Source: Virgibacillus salexigens
GTDB lineage: Bacteria; Bacillota; Bacilli; Bacillales; Amphibacillaceae
Assembly: GCF_014905415.1 (NCBI RefSeq)
Contig: NZ_BNEO01000010.1
Span: 1-59,473, forward strand
Direction of reading: 5' to 3'
DNA: 59,473 bases
Shown: in pieces, positions 26,018 to 34,913 of the stretch
Position numbering within the stretch: the first letter of the stretch is position 1
How the letters are laid out: each line of letters opens with the position of its first letter
Position numbers and translations under genes: made by a program
Notes under the pieces: generated by a model
What the model saw: the letters and a program-made list of their open reading frames with translations, nothing else
Database searches by the model: none
Told to the model about the DNA's origin: nothing

Positions 26018-27664
26018 ATGAAAATCATCATAATAGGTTCCGTTGCTGCTGGTACTTCTGTTGCTGCAAAAGCACGGAGAAACGATGAACAGGCAGATAT
26101 AACTTTGTATAACGCCGATTACGATATATCTTATTCTATATGTGGGATTCCCTACTTCTTAGGAGGAGAGGTAGATACGTTAGGGGCTTTAACACCTAGA
26201 AGTGCTCCATGGTTTAAAAAGCGCTACAATGTTGATATCCATACACGTCATGAGGTAACAGAGATAGATCCAGAACAACAGAAGGTTAAAGTTAAAAATC
26301 TGGATACCGATGAAGTAATAGAAGATAATTATGATACGTTAGTATTCGCAACAGGAGCAACACCAATAGCACCAAGTATTCCAGGGGTCGAGAAAGATCA
26401 TGTCTTCCAAATACGTACCATCCAAAATACTGCTGCAGTTGATACGTATATGAGAGATAACTCGCCTAAGAAAGTTACAATTGTAGGAGCTGGATTTATC
26501 GGCCTTGAGATGGCTGAACAACTCATCCAAAAGGGATTGGAAGTAACGATTGTACAACGTAGTAATCAAGTGATGCCGCATTTTGATAAAGATATGGCGT
26601 ATAGGGTGGAAGAACACCTGAAACAAAAAGGTGTTAACTTACTGTTGAATGAGGAAGCTACGGCCATTTCGAACAATAGTGTCGAAACGAAATCAGGAAG
26701 AGTTATTGAATCAGATATGGTAATTTTGGCAGTCGGGGTTCGGCCAAACACAAAATTAGCAAAAGAAATTGGTGTAAAACTAGGGACTACTGGTGCCATA
26801 GCAGTCAACAGTAAAATGCAAACAGATCTTACTGACGTTTACGCTGTAGGAGATTGTGCAGAAAGCTTCTCTCTTATTACAGAAAAGCCTATTTATCGTC
26901 CATTAGGTTCTACAGCAAATAAAATGGGTCGTATTGCTGGAGATGTTATTACCGGAGGTACATTAGAGCATCGTGGAATATTGGGTACTGGCATCTTAAG
27001 GGTATTTGACTTAGCTGTTGGTCATACCGGTTTAAGTGAAAAAGAGGCCCGGGAATCTGGTTATGATGTTGAAGTGCTTCATAATATTAAACCTGCAAGT
27101 GCGGATTATCTTGGAGGAAAAGAATTGGTCATTAAGGCTCTGGCAGATAGAGAAACCGGGAGGATTTTAGGCGCGCAAATTGTTGGTATAAACGGCGTTG
27201 ATAAAAGAATAGATGTATTTGCTACAGCTATTTCCTTTAAAGCAAAAGCAGAAGATTTATTCCATCTGGATCTTGCATATGCACCGCCTTTTAGTACGAC
27301 GAAGGATCCGGTTATGTATACTGGCATGGCTTTACAGAATGCAATTGATAAGAAAAACAGACTTATTACTCCACAGGAATTACAAGATCGTATAGAAAGT
27401 GGAGAAAAAATACAAGTCATCGATACAAGAGCTGCCAAGCAATTTGAATCCTCCAATGTAAATGGAGCAATTAATATTCCACTGGCCAGTTTACGAACAG
27501 AAGTTAACGAACTTGATCCGGAAATACCAACAGTTACTTATTGCAATAGTGGAGTAACTGGTAATGCAGCACAGAATGTTCTAAGAAATATGGGCTTTAA
27601 AGAAGTGTATAACTTATCTGGTGGAAATAAGAACTATCAGAGCTTTAATAAAGGAAAAGAATAA
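26018..27664 (+). CDS. CoA-disulfide reductase / NADH oxidase-type flavoprotein with rhodanese domain
   Basis: 548 residues. FAD domain with GSVAAGTSVAAKARR, active-site Cys42 in SICGIPYF, and an NAD(P)H-binding GAGFIGLEMAE near residue 157. The dimerisation domain follows, then a rhodanese domain (about 450-548) with the catalytic Cys509 in TYCNSGVTG. Such proteins reduce CoA disulfide or persulfides. In the ars setting it may regenerate low-molecular thiols or process polysulfides formed under arsenic stress (inference). It is preceded by GTGGAGG and ended by a strong terminator. Confidence 0.88.
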   Translation: MKIIIIGSVAAGTSVAAKARRNDEQADITLYNADYDISYSICGIPYFLGGEVDTLGALTPRSAPWFKKRYNVDIHTRHEVTEIDPEQQKVKVKNLDTDEVIEDNYDTLVFATGATPIAPSIPGVEKDHVFQIRTIQNTAAVDTYMRDNSPKKVTIVGAGFIGLEMAEQLIQKGLEVTIVQRSNQVMPHFDKDMAYRVEEHLKQKGVNLLLNEEATAISNNSVETKSGRVIESDMVILAVGVRPNTKLAKEIGVKLGTTGAIAVNSKMQTDLTDVYAVGDCAESFSLITEKPIYRPLGSTANKMGRIAGDVITGGTLEHRGILGTGILRVFDLAVGHTGLSEKEARESGYDVEVLHNIKPASADYLGGKELVIKALADRETGRILGAQIVGINGVDKRIDVFATAISFKAKAEDLFHLDLAYAPPFSTTKDPVMYTGMALQNAIDKKNRLITPQELQDRIESGEKIQVIDTRAAKQFESSNVNGAINIPLASLRTEVNELDPEIPTVTYCNSGVTGNAAQNVLRNMGFKEVYNLSGGNKNYQSFNKGKE

Positions 27665-27693
27665 AATTGAAAAATATCATAGTGTAAGAAGAA

Positions 27694-27726
27694 GTAGGAA
27701 GTCATACAGCACTTCCTGCTTTTTTA
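27694..27726 (+). terminator. Terminator of the arsDA-HesB-CoADR operon
   Basis: GTAGGAAGT pairs with ACTTCCTGC (9 bp, one G-T pair) followed by TTTTTTATT. Confidence 0.8.
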
Positions 27727-27928
27727 TTCAATCAATCGGGTGCAAATCTTAAATGTTATGTATTCGTTATATATTTAATGTGAAGACGTGCCATTTATAA
27801 TGGGTGTTAGATACCTAGATTTGACTATGCCGCAACCGAACACGAGAAATGAATAAGACTTGCGCACTTACTTGATCACTGGGCCGGTTTGCGGAATAAA
27901 ACAAAGGCTATTTTGACTAGGATAACCT

Positions 27929-28885
27929 TCAATTCTCACTCTTTTTTCTTGTGAAAAGCAGTATTTGGGAGACAATGGCAAGCACTGGTAATTCAATCAA
28001 AGGTCCAATAACTAAAGCTAAAGCAATGAGAGGTTGATCAGGGAATGCTGTCACAGCTATAGCTAAAGAAACTGGTGAATTCCTAGCAATAACCGTCATA
28101 CTTAAGCTAACCGAATCTTCATAGGAAAATTTTAAGAACCTTCCAACCAACCGTCCTACCACATAGTTAATAACAAAAAATATCAAAATTGGTATAATTA
28201 AAATGTAAATGACTTCCAGGTTTTCAAGTAAATAAGAACCTTGGGAAGCAAACATTGCCATAATGGCCAATGATAAAAAGAAAATCTGAGCATTGGTGAA
28301 AAAGGGGATAATCTTGTTATTTAAAACAGATTCTCTTCTTCTTAATAAAAATCGCGTAAGATGAGCAAGTCCAAAAGGAATAACCAATACAATCAATATA
28401 CTCTCTATAAGCGTTGATATGGGTATCGTTTCAATGGTTCCAGAAAATAGTAGCAAATATACTGGCAAAAGTACGACTTGTAGTATTAAATTAATCGGTA
28501 AAACCGATGTTGAAAGAGATACATTTCCTTTTGCTATGCCAGTAAATGCTAGATACCAATCTGTGCAAGGTGTCACCATAAGCATAATAAAGCCAATCCA
28601 TAAAGCTGGATAATCAGATAAGAAAACGGCTCCTAAACCCCAAGCTAATACTGGTGTCCATATAAAATTAATGATAGTGCTAGATCCAAGGAATTTAGTA
28701 TTTAAAAAAGCCTTCTTTAATTGTCGCAATGGAATCGTTAAAAACAACCCATATAGCATCAAGAATAGAAACGGAATAACGAAAGTCTCCGCATAGTTTT
28801 CAATTATGTCTGCTTGTCCTAATAAAAGACCTAAACCAACAGCAAATAATATGATAAAGGTTTGTAGCTTGTCTAATGTTCCCAT
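27929..28885 (-). CDS. ACR3/BASS-superfamily transporter (arsenite permease candidate)
   Basis: 318 residues with ten hydrophobic segments of the bile acid:sodium symporter/ACR3 superfamily. The conserved Pro-Cys-Thr in VTPCTDWYLAFTGIAKG is at the place of the essential cysteine of ACR3 arsenite pumps, and the second half has RNSPVSLAIAV. It is divergent from cadC and faces away from the arsDA operon. Arsenite export is likely given the location, but a different anion cannot be excluded. The stretch 27727-27928 before its stop has no gene. Confidence 0.75.
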   Translation of the reverse strand: MGTLDKLQTFIILFAVGLGLLLGQADIIENYAETFVIPFLFLMLYGLFLTIPLRQLKKAFLNTKFLGSSTIINFIWTPVLAWGLGAVFLSDYPALWIGFIMLMVTPCTDWYLAFTGIAKGNVSLSTSVLPINLILQVVLLPVYLLLFSGTIETIPISTLIESILIVLVIPFGLAHLTRFLLRRRESVLNNKIIPFFTNAQIFFLSLAIMAMFASQGSYLLENLEVIYILIIPILIFFVINYVVGRLVGRFLKFSYEDSVSLSMTVIARNSPVSLAIAVTAFPDQPLIALALVIGPLIELPVLAIVSQILLFTRKKSEN

Positions 28886-29036
28886 AATAAATCTCTTTTC
28901 TCTTAAAAAGGTGATTGTGAGTGATTAACTTTGCTACATAACAATCATAGTACATTGCATTAATTATTGCTTTTATTTCACATTATTGGGCCATACTGTT
29001 GAGGAAATCTTTTACAGATTCATGTAGAATAACGAA

Positions 29037-29080
29037 GAAGAACTGGGGATACGTGCCCCGATTCTTCTTTTTATTTTTCA
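29037..29080 (+). terminator. Orphan terminator ahead of the cad promoter
   Basis: AAGAAGAAC-TGGGG pairs with CCCC-GATTCTTCTT and ends in TTTTTATTTTT on the plus strand. No plus-strand gene precedes it for more than 1.3 kb, so it may be a remnant of a lost gene that now insulates the cad operon. Confidence 0.7.
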
Positions 29081-29144
29081 TTCAAATATTTACTTGATTA
29101 ATAAATTTAAAATAGTTATACTATATTCAAGTAAAAATTTGAAT
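29080..29144 (+). promoter_or_regulatory. cadCA promoter with two CadC-type operators
   Basis: TTGATT (29094-29099), 17 bp, TATACT (29117-29122) form the promoter. ATTCAA-N8-TTGATT (29080-29099) covers the -35, and ATTCAA-N8-TTGAAT (29125-29144) starts just after the -10. The second site matches the pI258 CadC operator core. Confidence 0.8.
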
Positions 29145-29162
29145 GATACTGGGAGTGATAAT

Positions 29163-29531
29163 ATGAGTAAGAAAGATACGTGTGAAATCTTTTGTTATGA
29201 CGAAGAAAAGGTTAATCGAATACAAGGGGATTTAGAAACAGTTGATATTTCTGGTGTTACCCAAATGTTAAAGGCTATTGCTGATGAAAACAGAGCAAAA
29301 ATCACTTATGCTTTGTGTCAGGATGAAGAGTTATGTGTCTGTGATATAGCAAATATCTTAGGCGTTACCGTAGCAAATGCTTCTCATCACTTACGAACGC
29401 TTTATAAGCAAGGGGTTGTCAACTTAAGAAAAGAAGGAAAACTCGCTTTCTATTCGTTAGATGATGAACATATCAAGCAGATAATGATGATCGCCTTAAC
29501 ACATAAGAAAGAAGTGATGGTCAATGTCTGA
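29163..29531 (+). CDS. cadC: Cadmium/lead/zinc-responsive repressor CadC
   Basis: 122 residues of the ArsR/SmtB family. The four metal-site cysteines are at positions 7, 11, 58 and 60 (DTCEIFC and ELCVCD), the same numbers as in S. aureus pI258 CadC. CadC leaves its operator when it binds Cd(II), Pb(II) or Bi(III). The ATG at 29163 follows GGGAGTG; an in-frame longer reading would overlap the promoter. Its stop overlaps cadA by 8 bp. Confidence 0.95.
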   Translation: MSKKDTCEIFCYDEEKVNRIQGDLETVDISGVTQMLKAIADENRAKITYALCQDEELCVCDIANILGVTVANASHHLRTLYKQGVVNLRKEGKLAFYSLDDEHIKQIMMIALTHKKEVMVNV

Positions 29532-31929
29532 ACAAAAGATAGAACCAATTGAAGAAGAAATGAATGTCTATCGGGTCCAGGGATTTTCATGTGCAAATTG
29601 TGCAGGTAAATTTGAAAGAAATGTTAAGGAAATTCCGGGAGTAGAGGATGCAAAAGTCAATTTTGGTGCTTCCAAAATTTCTGTTTATGGTGAAACGACT
29701 GTAGAGGAATTAGAAAAAGCAGGTGCTTTTGAGAATCTTAAAGTAGCTCCAGAAAAAACCAGGCGGCAAGCTCCGCTAGAGGTTAAAAAAGATAAAAATG
29801 TGTATTTTGTTGAAGGGTTCTCATGCGCGAACTGTGCAGGAAAGTTTGAGAAAAATGTTAAGCAGATACCGGAAGTCCAAGATGCGAAAGTCAATTTTGG
29901 AGCATCTAAAATTTCCGTTTATGGTGAAACGACTGTAGAGGAATTAGAAAGAGCAGGTGCATTTGAAAATCTTAAAGTGGTACCTGAGAAATCTTCAGAA
30001 GAACCGGGTGGGGAAAAAAAGGAACAGGAAGACAAAGTGCCATTTTATAAAAAGCACAGTACGCTGCTTTATTCGGTATTATTTATAGCTTTCGGTTTTC
30101 TTTCCATGTCCGTTAATGGGAATGATAATATTGTTACAGCACTGCTATTTATTACATCAATGATTGTTGGTGGGCTATCACTCTTTAAAACAGGATTGCA
30201 AAATTTAGTTCGGTTAGAGTTTGATATGCGGACCCTTATGGCAATTGCCGTTATCGGCGGGGTTATTATAGGGGAATGGGCAGAAGTTGCGATTGTTGTC
30301 ATTCTCTTTGCCATTAGTGAAGCCTTAGAACGGTTCTCGATGGATCGAGCAAGACAATCAATTCGTTCATTGATGGATATTGCCCCCAAAGAGGCACTTG
30401 TTAGACGAAATGGACAGGAAATAAAGGTTCATGTCAATGATATCGAGATTGGCGATATTATGCTTGTTAAGCCGGGGCAAAAGATTGCGATGGATGGCGT
30501 TATTGTTAATGGCTACTCTGCTATTAACCAAGCAGCAATAACAGGTGAGTCGGTTCCTGTTGAAAAAACTGTCGAAGATGAAGTCTTTGCAGGTACGCTT
30601 AATGAAGAAGGATTGCTTGAAGTAAAAATCACAAAATTGGTTGAAGATACAACAATTTCCAAAATTATTCATCTTGTTGAGGAAGCGCAAGGAGAGCGTG
30701 CGCCAGCTCAAGCTTTTGTTGATAAATTTGCAAAATATTATACTCCTATCATTATGGTTATTGCAGCATTAGTTGCTGTTGTTCCTCCATTATTCTTTGG
30801 TGCAGGTTGGGGAACATGGGTGTATCAAGGTTTAGCTGTTCTTGTCGTGGGTTGCCCTTGTGCGTTAGTTATTTCTACTCCAATATCGATTGTCTCTGCA
30901 ATTGGAAATGCTGCGAAAAAAGGTATCCTTGTAAAAGGTGGCGTTTACCTAGAAGAAATCGGTGGATTGAAGGCTATCGCCTTTGATAAGACAGGTACCC
31001 TAACCAAAGGAGTTCCTGTTGTAACAGATTATAAAGTAATCGAAGATCAAATAGATGAACAAGGATTGCTGTCAATCATAACTGCGTTAGAATATCGTTC
31101 CCAGCACCCATTAGCCTCAGCGATTATGAGAAAAGCTGACAGTGATAATATTTCTTATTCTGACATACTCGTAGAAGACTTTTCTTCAATTACGGGCAAA
31201 GGGATAAGGGGTAAGATAAATGGGAAGATGTATTATATTGGAAACCCGAAATTATTTAAAGAGTTATCGGTATCTAATTTTAGTAAGGCAATAGAACAGG
31301 ATGTTGCAACACTTCAGAAGCAAGGAAAAACAGTTATGGTCACAGGGACAGAAGATAAGATTGAGGCCATTATTGCTGTTGCAGATGAAGTGCGGGAATC
31401 AAGCAAGGAAGTTATTCAAAAGTTACATCAGGCAGGAATTAAAAAAACGGTTATGCTTACAGGTGACAACCATAGCACTGCGAATGCTATAGGTAAGCAT
31501 GTCGGCGTAACGGATGTTCAATCAGAGTTATTACCACAGGAAAAATTGGATGTAATTAAACAATTAAAATCTGAGCATTACCATGTTGCTATGGTGGGGG
31601 ATGGTGTCAATGATGCTCCTGCCTTAGCAGCTTCTACAGTTGGGATAGCCATGGGTGGGGCTGGTACGGATACAGCACTTGAAACGGCAGATGTTGCTTT
31701 AATGGGTGATGATTTAAGGAAACTTCCTTTTACTGTTAAACTTAGCCGAAAAACGTTAAATATTATCAAAGGGAACATAACTTTTGCCATTGCTATTAAA
31801 TTTTTTGCCTTACTGCTAGTCATTCCAGGCTGGTTAACGCTTTGGATTGCCATTCTCTCGGATATGGGTGCAACTCTTTTAGTAGCGTTAAATGGTTTAA
31901 GGCTTATGCGCGTGGATGAAGATGAATAG
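29524..31929 (+). CDS. cadA: Cadmium/zinc/lead-exporting P-type ATPase CadA
   Basis: 801 residues of the P1B-type ATPases. Two N-terminal heavy-metal-associated domains, each with [11 protein letters not shown], lie at about 14-80 and 92-158 and are nearly identical. TM helices follow, then the TGES actuator loop ([10 protein letters not shown]), the intramembrane CPC motif in GCPCALVIS, the phosphorylation site DKTGTLTKG, and hinge [11 protein letters not shown]. It exports Cd(II), Zn(II) or Pb(II). Most CadA proteins have a single such domain; the repeat here adds about 78 residues. Confidence 0.96.
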   Translation: MSEQKIEPIEEEMNVYRVQGFSCANCAGKFERNVKEIPGVEDAKVNFGASKISVYGETTVEELEKAGAFENLKVAPEKTRRQAPLEVKKDKNVYFVEGFSCANCAGKFEKNVKQIPEVQDAKVNFGASKISVYGETTVEELERAGAFENLKVVPEKSSEEPGGEKKEQEDKVPFYKKHSTLLYSVLFIAFGFLSMSVNGNDNIVTALLFITSMIVGGLSLFKTGLQNLVRLEFDMRTLMAIAVIGGVIIGEWAEVAIVVILFAISEALERFSMDRARQSIRSLMDIAPKEALVRRNGQEIKVHVNDIEIGDIMLVKPGQKIAMDGVIVNGYSAINQAAITGESVPVEKTVEDEVFAGTLNEEGLLEVKITKLVEDTTISKIIHLVEEAQGERAPAQAFVDKFAKYYTPIIMVIAALVAVVPPLFFGAGWGTWVYQGLAVLVVGCPCALVISTPISIVSAIGNAAKKGILVKGGVYLEEIGGLKAIAFDKTGTLTKGVPVVTDYKVIEDQIDEQGLLSIITALEYRSQHPLASAIMRKADSDNISYSDILVEDFSSITGKGIRGKINGKMYYIGNPKLFKELSVSNFSKAIEQDVATLQKQGKTVMVTGTEDKIEAIIAVADEVRESSKEVIQKLHQAGIKKTVMLTGDNHSTANAIGKHVGVTDVQSELLPQEKLDVIKQLKSEHYHVAMVGDGVNDAPALAASTVGIAMGGAGTDTALETADVALMGDDLRKLPFTVKLSRKTLNIIKGNITFAIAIKFFALLLVIPGWLTLWIAILSDMGATLLVALNGLRLMRVDEDE
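29575..29981 (+). repeat. Tandem duplication of the cadA metal-binding domain
   Basis: Segments 29575-29747 and 29809-29981 are offset by exactly 234 bp (78 codons) and share long identical stretches at DNA level, for example over the codons for [11 protein letters not shown]. The low divergence suggests a recent in-frame duplication. Confidence 0.85.
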
Positions 31930-32009
31930 GTTTAAGAGATTTAAAACAGAAGAATAAAATAATCACTTCTGCCAACATTTTTTAGTATATCTATATAAGC
32001 GTGTCAATT

Positions 32010-32041
32010 TAAGGACTTTTCAATTTGAAGAAAAGTCCTTA
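32010..32041 (+). other. Perfect hairpin between cadA and cadD
   Basis: TAAGGACTTTTC pairs with GAAAAGTCCTTA (12 bp, 8-nt loop). No T tract follows on either strand. It may stabilise the cadA mRNA end or attenuate transcription of cadD. Confidence 0.6.
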
Positions 32042-32064
32042 TCCCAAATATTGGAGATGTAAAA

Positions 32065-32679
32065 ATGATTACAACAATACTTACAGCTGCTGCGGTTTAT
32101 GTAGCGACAGGAATTGATTATCTCGTTATATTAATTCTATTGTTTTCGCAAATAAAAAAAGGTCAGGTAAAACATATTTGGATAGGACAATATATAGGGA
32201 CTGCAATTATTATAGGAGCAAGTCTTTTAGTTGCTCTGGGGGTTGCAAATTTAATTCCTCAACAATGGGTTATAGGACTACTTGGACTTTTACCACTTTA
32301 CTTAGGTGTAAAAATATGGATTAAAGGGGAAGAGGATGAAGATGAAAGTAGCATTTTATCCTTATTTTCCTCAGGCAAATTTAATCAATTATTTTTGACG
32401 GTAACTTTCATTGTATTAGCATCTAGTGCGGATGACTTTTCCATTTATATACCGTACTTTACGGCGTTAAATATGATTGAAATCATTGTTGCTATTATTG
32501 TTTTTTTCATTATGGTTGGAGTTTTATGCTATGTCAGCTATCGCTTAGCTTCCATAGATTTAGTGTCGGAAAAAATTGAGAAATATGAACGTTGGATTGT
32601 TCCGATTGTTTTTATAGGGCTAGGGTTATATATTATGTATGAGAATGGTACGATCAACACGCTATTTTCCCTTTTATAA
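32065..32679 (+). CDS. cadD: CadD-family cadmium resistance transporter
   Basis: 204 residues with about five to six membrane helices of the CadD family (LysE superfamily-like). The N-terminus AAAVYVATGIDYLVILILLFSQ and the SSADDFSIYIPYF motif are characteristic. In staphylococci CadD gives low-level cadmium resistance. The ATG is preceded by TTGGAGATG. It follows cadA by 135 bp, so it may be cotranscribed or have its own promoter. Confidence 0.88.
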   Translation: MITTILTAAAVYVATGIDYLVILILLFSQIKKGQVKHIWIGQYIGTAIIIGASLLVALGVANLIPQQWVIGLLGLLPLYLGVKIWIKGEEDEDESSILSLFSSGKFNQLFLTVTFIVLASSADDFSIYIPYFTALNMIEIIVAIIVFFIMVGVLCYVSYRLASIDLVSEKIEKYERWIVPIVFIGLGLYIMYENGTINTLFSLL

Positions 32680-32706
32680 AGTATGAATCCTTAATTGGAG
32701 GTTTCC

Positions 32707-33731
32707 ATGGAATACGATGTCATTATAGTTGGCGGAGGGCAAGCAGGGTTAGCAATGGGCTACGCATTAAAAAAGAAAAATAAGCGTTTTACAATTCTTG
32801 ATGAAAACGAATCGGCAGGTGAGTCTTGGCGGCAACGCTATGATTCTTTGCAGTTGTTTACACCAAGGAATTACAGTCAATTACATGGATTCTTATTTAA
32901 TGGAGACCCTGCTGGATTTCCACATAAAAATGAAGTTGTAGCATATTTGAAACGATTTAAAGAAGACAATGGTTTGCCTGTGATTTACAATCAAAAAGTT
33001 ATGGAACTCTCACAAGAGGAAGACGAAAAGTTCCTTGTGAGTACTCAAAATCATAGATATAAAGCAAGGCATGTTGTGGTTGCAACTGGAGCTTTTTATC
33101 ATCCTTTTGTTCCAAAGATACATGATAGTTCGATTCCTTTTATGATTCATGCTTCTGATTATAAAAACCCTTCACAAATTCCTGAAGGAGAGGTTTTAAT
33201 TGTCGGTGCTGGAAACACAGGTATTCAAATTGCTGCAGAACTAACCCGAACTCACTCTGTTTTGCTTGCTAAAAGTAAACCGATAAAAAGATTACCTCAA
33301 AGTATTGCAGGTAGAAGTTTATTTTGGTGGTTTGATTTTTTGAGGCTGTCTAAAGAAAATCCTGATTCAATGCTAGGGAAGTTCCTTCAAAAGAGAGATC
33401 CAATTATAGGGAATGATTATGAGATTGTTAAAAAGCATGTTGAGATTTTGGGACGTGTTAAGAGTGTAAATGATGGTCAAGCATACTTTCAGGGTTCGTC
33501 TCCAAAGAAGTGTCATCAATCATTTGGGCAACTGGTTATCGTAATGATTATTCATGGATTGATATTGATGGAGTCACCAATGAATATGGAAACCCAATTC
33601 ATCGTTATGGAATCACAAACAAAAAAGGACTCTATTTTATTGGTTTGAGCTGGCAAAGTAAAAGAAGTTCAGCATTAATTTATGGTGTGAGTGATGATGC
33701 TAATAGGATTGCTAAAAAAATTGTACAATGA
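32707..33731 (+). pseudogene. Flavin-containing monooxygenase-like gene with a frameshift
   Basis: The frame from ATG 32707 (TTGGAGG upstream) encodes an FAD-binding GGGQAGLAMGYAL, a GESWRQRYDSLQLF segment and an NAD(P)H-binding GAGNTGIQIAAEL. The reading is normal to about 33500, then continues in the frame one base earlier with VSSIIWATGYRNDY, the expected FMO C-terminal motif, to the stop at 33731. A one-base loss near 33490-33510 (around TCTCCAAAGAAG) explains it. Intact homologues occur in arsenic and other resistance loci. It is either a broken gene or a sequencing error. Confidence 0.8.
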
Positions 33732-33830
33732 TTTAATCTTCTTACCTTTGGATTTACAATCGGAATGCTTATGTGGATTAACATAAATAGAAAACTCTAT
33801 TATAAAAATAAATTGAAATCTGTTGGAAAA

Positions 33831-33863
33831 GAATCCATATTAATTAATATGGATTCCTTTTAT
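33831..33863 (+). terminator. Terminator closing cargo block 1
   Basis: GAATCCATATTAA and TTAATATGGATTC form a 26-bp perfect palindrome followed by CTTTTAT. The gap 33732-33830 holds no gene I can support. Confidence 0.7.
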
Positions 33864-33945
33864 CTATCATAAAATACGGATTAGCAAGGCATTTTTAATT
33901 GTAATGCTACATCGAGTTTCAAATGTCAATAGGTAACGAAGAGAT

Positions 33946-34001
33946 GCGAATAAAATGCGAACGAAAAACGAACAAAAAGGCGGACAATCAACGAACAAAA
34001 T
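33946..34001 (+). repeat. Five tandem ~11-bp repeats ahead of the conjugation operon
   Basis: GCGAATAAAAT, GCGAACGAAAA, ACGAACAAAAA, GGCGGACAATCA (12 bp) and ACGAACAAAAT follow each other without gaps. The consensus is RCGAACAAAAN. The 11-bp pitch places all copies on one face of the DNA helix, typical of cooperative binding sites or iterons. They lie about 110 bp before the first conjugation gene. Confidence 0.7.
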
Positions 34002-34033
34002 CGCCTGAAAAAGCTGTTAAATTATTAGTATCA

Positions 34034-34090
34034 GGAAGTTTATAACTTCCCGATTAACTCTTTTCTTTCATGAAAAAGGGTTTTTATTTT
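34034..34090 (+). terminator. Two small hairpins before the conjugation operon
   Basis: GGAAGTT-TAT-AACTTCC (34034-34050) is followed by CTCTTTT pairing with AAAAGGG (34058-34080) and TTTTTATTTT. This could terminate incoming transcripts or act as an attenuator in the operon leader. Confidence 0.5.
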
Positions 34091-34113
34091 GGTCAGATAA
34101 GGAGGTGCAAACC

Positions 34114-34416
34114 GTGTCTAATAATGGATTTGGAAAAGCAATGGGAGAAAATCAGAACAAAGATGTTAAGAAGGAAGATAAGGCAGCCATTAACGATTCT
34201 TTTACAGCGCAAAAGAAAAAACCATCGTCCAAGAAAAGGCGCAAACCAATTAAGCCTGATGGGTTCAAGGAATTTGAAGCACTGGCAAAAGAAATTATCG
34301 AAGCTGACGGGGCTTCATATTATGAGTGGCTTCATGAGAAACATCAGGGGATCATCTTGAACTTTAACGTATCGAACCAGAAACAAATTACGGACGTAGC
34401 GAAGAAAGGAGAGTGA
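34114..34416 (+). CDS. Hypothetical basic protein, first gene of the conjugation operon
   Basis: 100 residues from a GTG that has AAGGAGGTG eight bases upstream. The N-terminal half is rich in Lys, Gln and Asn (KKKPSSKKRRKPIKPDG); the C-terminal half is a compact helical segment (EFEALAKEIIEADGASYYEWLHE). It is probably a nucleic-acid-binding or relaxosome accessory protein; no family is recognised. It is followed after 5 bp by the pilin-like gene. Confidence 0.6.
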   Translation: MSNNGFGKAMGENQNKDVKKEDKAAINDSFTAQKKKPSSKKRRKPIKPDGFKEFEALAKEIIEADGASYYEWLHEKHQGIILNFNVSNQKQITDVAKKGE

Positions 34417-34421
34417 GATAA

Positions 34422-34655
34422 GTGCAAGACGCTATTCAAACCATTCAGAATATCACAGACGGGATTAAGCCAATAGCGCCAGTCTTAGCTGGGCTGGTGC
34501 TAGTTGTGATTGGATTGTTGTGGACATTTGCTAAAGACCCACAGAAGAAGGAAATGTACACGGGATGGATGGTAAACGTTGCAATCGGCTTTGGCATTGT
34601 CTACCTGGCAGCAAGCCTTGTTAGCTGGTTAGGTGGTCGTGTTGTTGGATTTTAA
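34422..34655 (+). CDS. VirB2/TrbC-like two-helix membrane protein (pilin candidate)
   Basis: 77 residues with two hydrophobic helices (about 17-37 and 50-72) joined by a short polar loop (AKDPQKKEMYTG). Size, topology and position at the start of a type IV secretion operon match the VirB2/TrbC-like subunits of Gram-positive conjugation systems. There is no long signal peptide. The start is GTG with GGAGAG upstream. Confidence 0.65.
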   Translation: MQDAIQTIQNITDGIKPIAPVLAGLVLVVIGLLWTFAKDPQKKEMYTGWMVNVAIGFGIVYLAASLVSWLGGRVVGF

Positions 34656-34666
34656 GGAGGTGATGA

Positions 34667-34855
34667 TTGTTGACTGAAGAACACAAATATTTTATTAGTT
34701 ATCTTTATGAAGATGGCGGCGGCAATGTCGATATAACATTGGAGGAACCCATCCAGTCGATTGATGATATTCGTGGCATTGAAAAGGCAATTAGTGATGA
34801 ATTTAATCTGGGAGATTCTGTCACCATCCAAAACTTTATACAGTTGAACAATTAA
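34667..34855 (+). CDS. Small hypothetical protein
   Basis: About 62 residues from one of two adjacent TTG codons (34667, 34670) preceded by AAGGAGGTG. It is acidic, with YFISYLYEDGGGNVDITL at the N-terminus, probably a small mixed alpha/beta fold. A terminator follows. Confidence 0.6.
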   Translation: MLTEEHKYFISYLYEDGGGNVDITLEEPIQSIDDIRGIEKAISDEFNLGDSVTIQNFIQLNN

Positions 34856-34862
34856 TCAAATT

Positions 34863-34890
34863 GGCTTTCCAACGTATGGAAGCCTTTTTA
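34863..34890 (+). terminator. Intra-operon terminator
   Basis: GGCTTTCC pairs with GGAAGCC (one bulged T, 7-nt loop) followed by TTTTTA. It may allow higher expression of the first three short genes. Confidence 0.7.
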
Positions 34891-34913
34891 ATTGAATTTT
34901 GAGGAGGATGAAT

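Noticed and set aside
27727-27928. Possible insertion-sequence remnant between CoADR and the ACR3-like gene
   Set aside because: The stretch has a slightly higher GC segment (about 27820-27905), but no terminal inverted repeats or transposase codons were found, so no feature is called.
33732-33830. A short frame with MLMWININ-like residues before the terminator
   Set aside because: Only about 36 residues, no ribosome site, runs into the terminator hairpin; more likely chance or a remnant.
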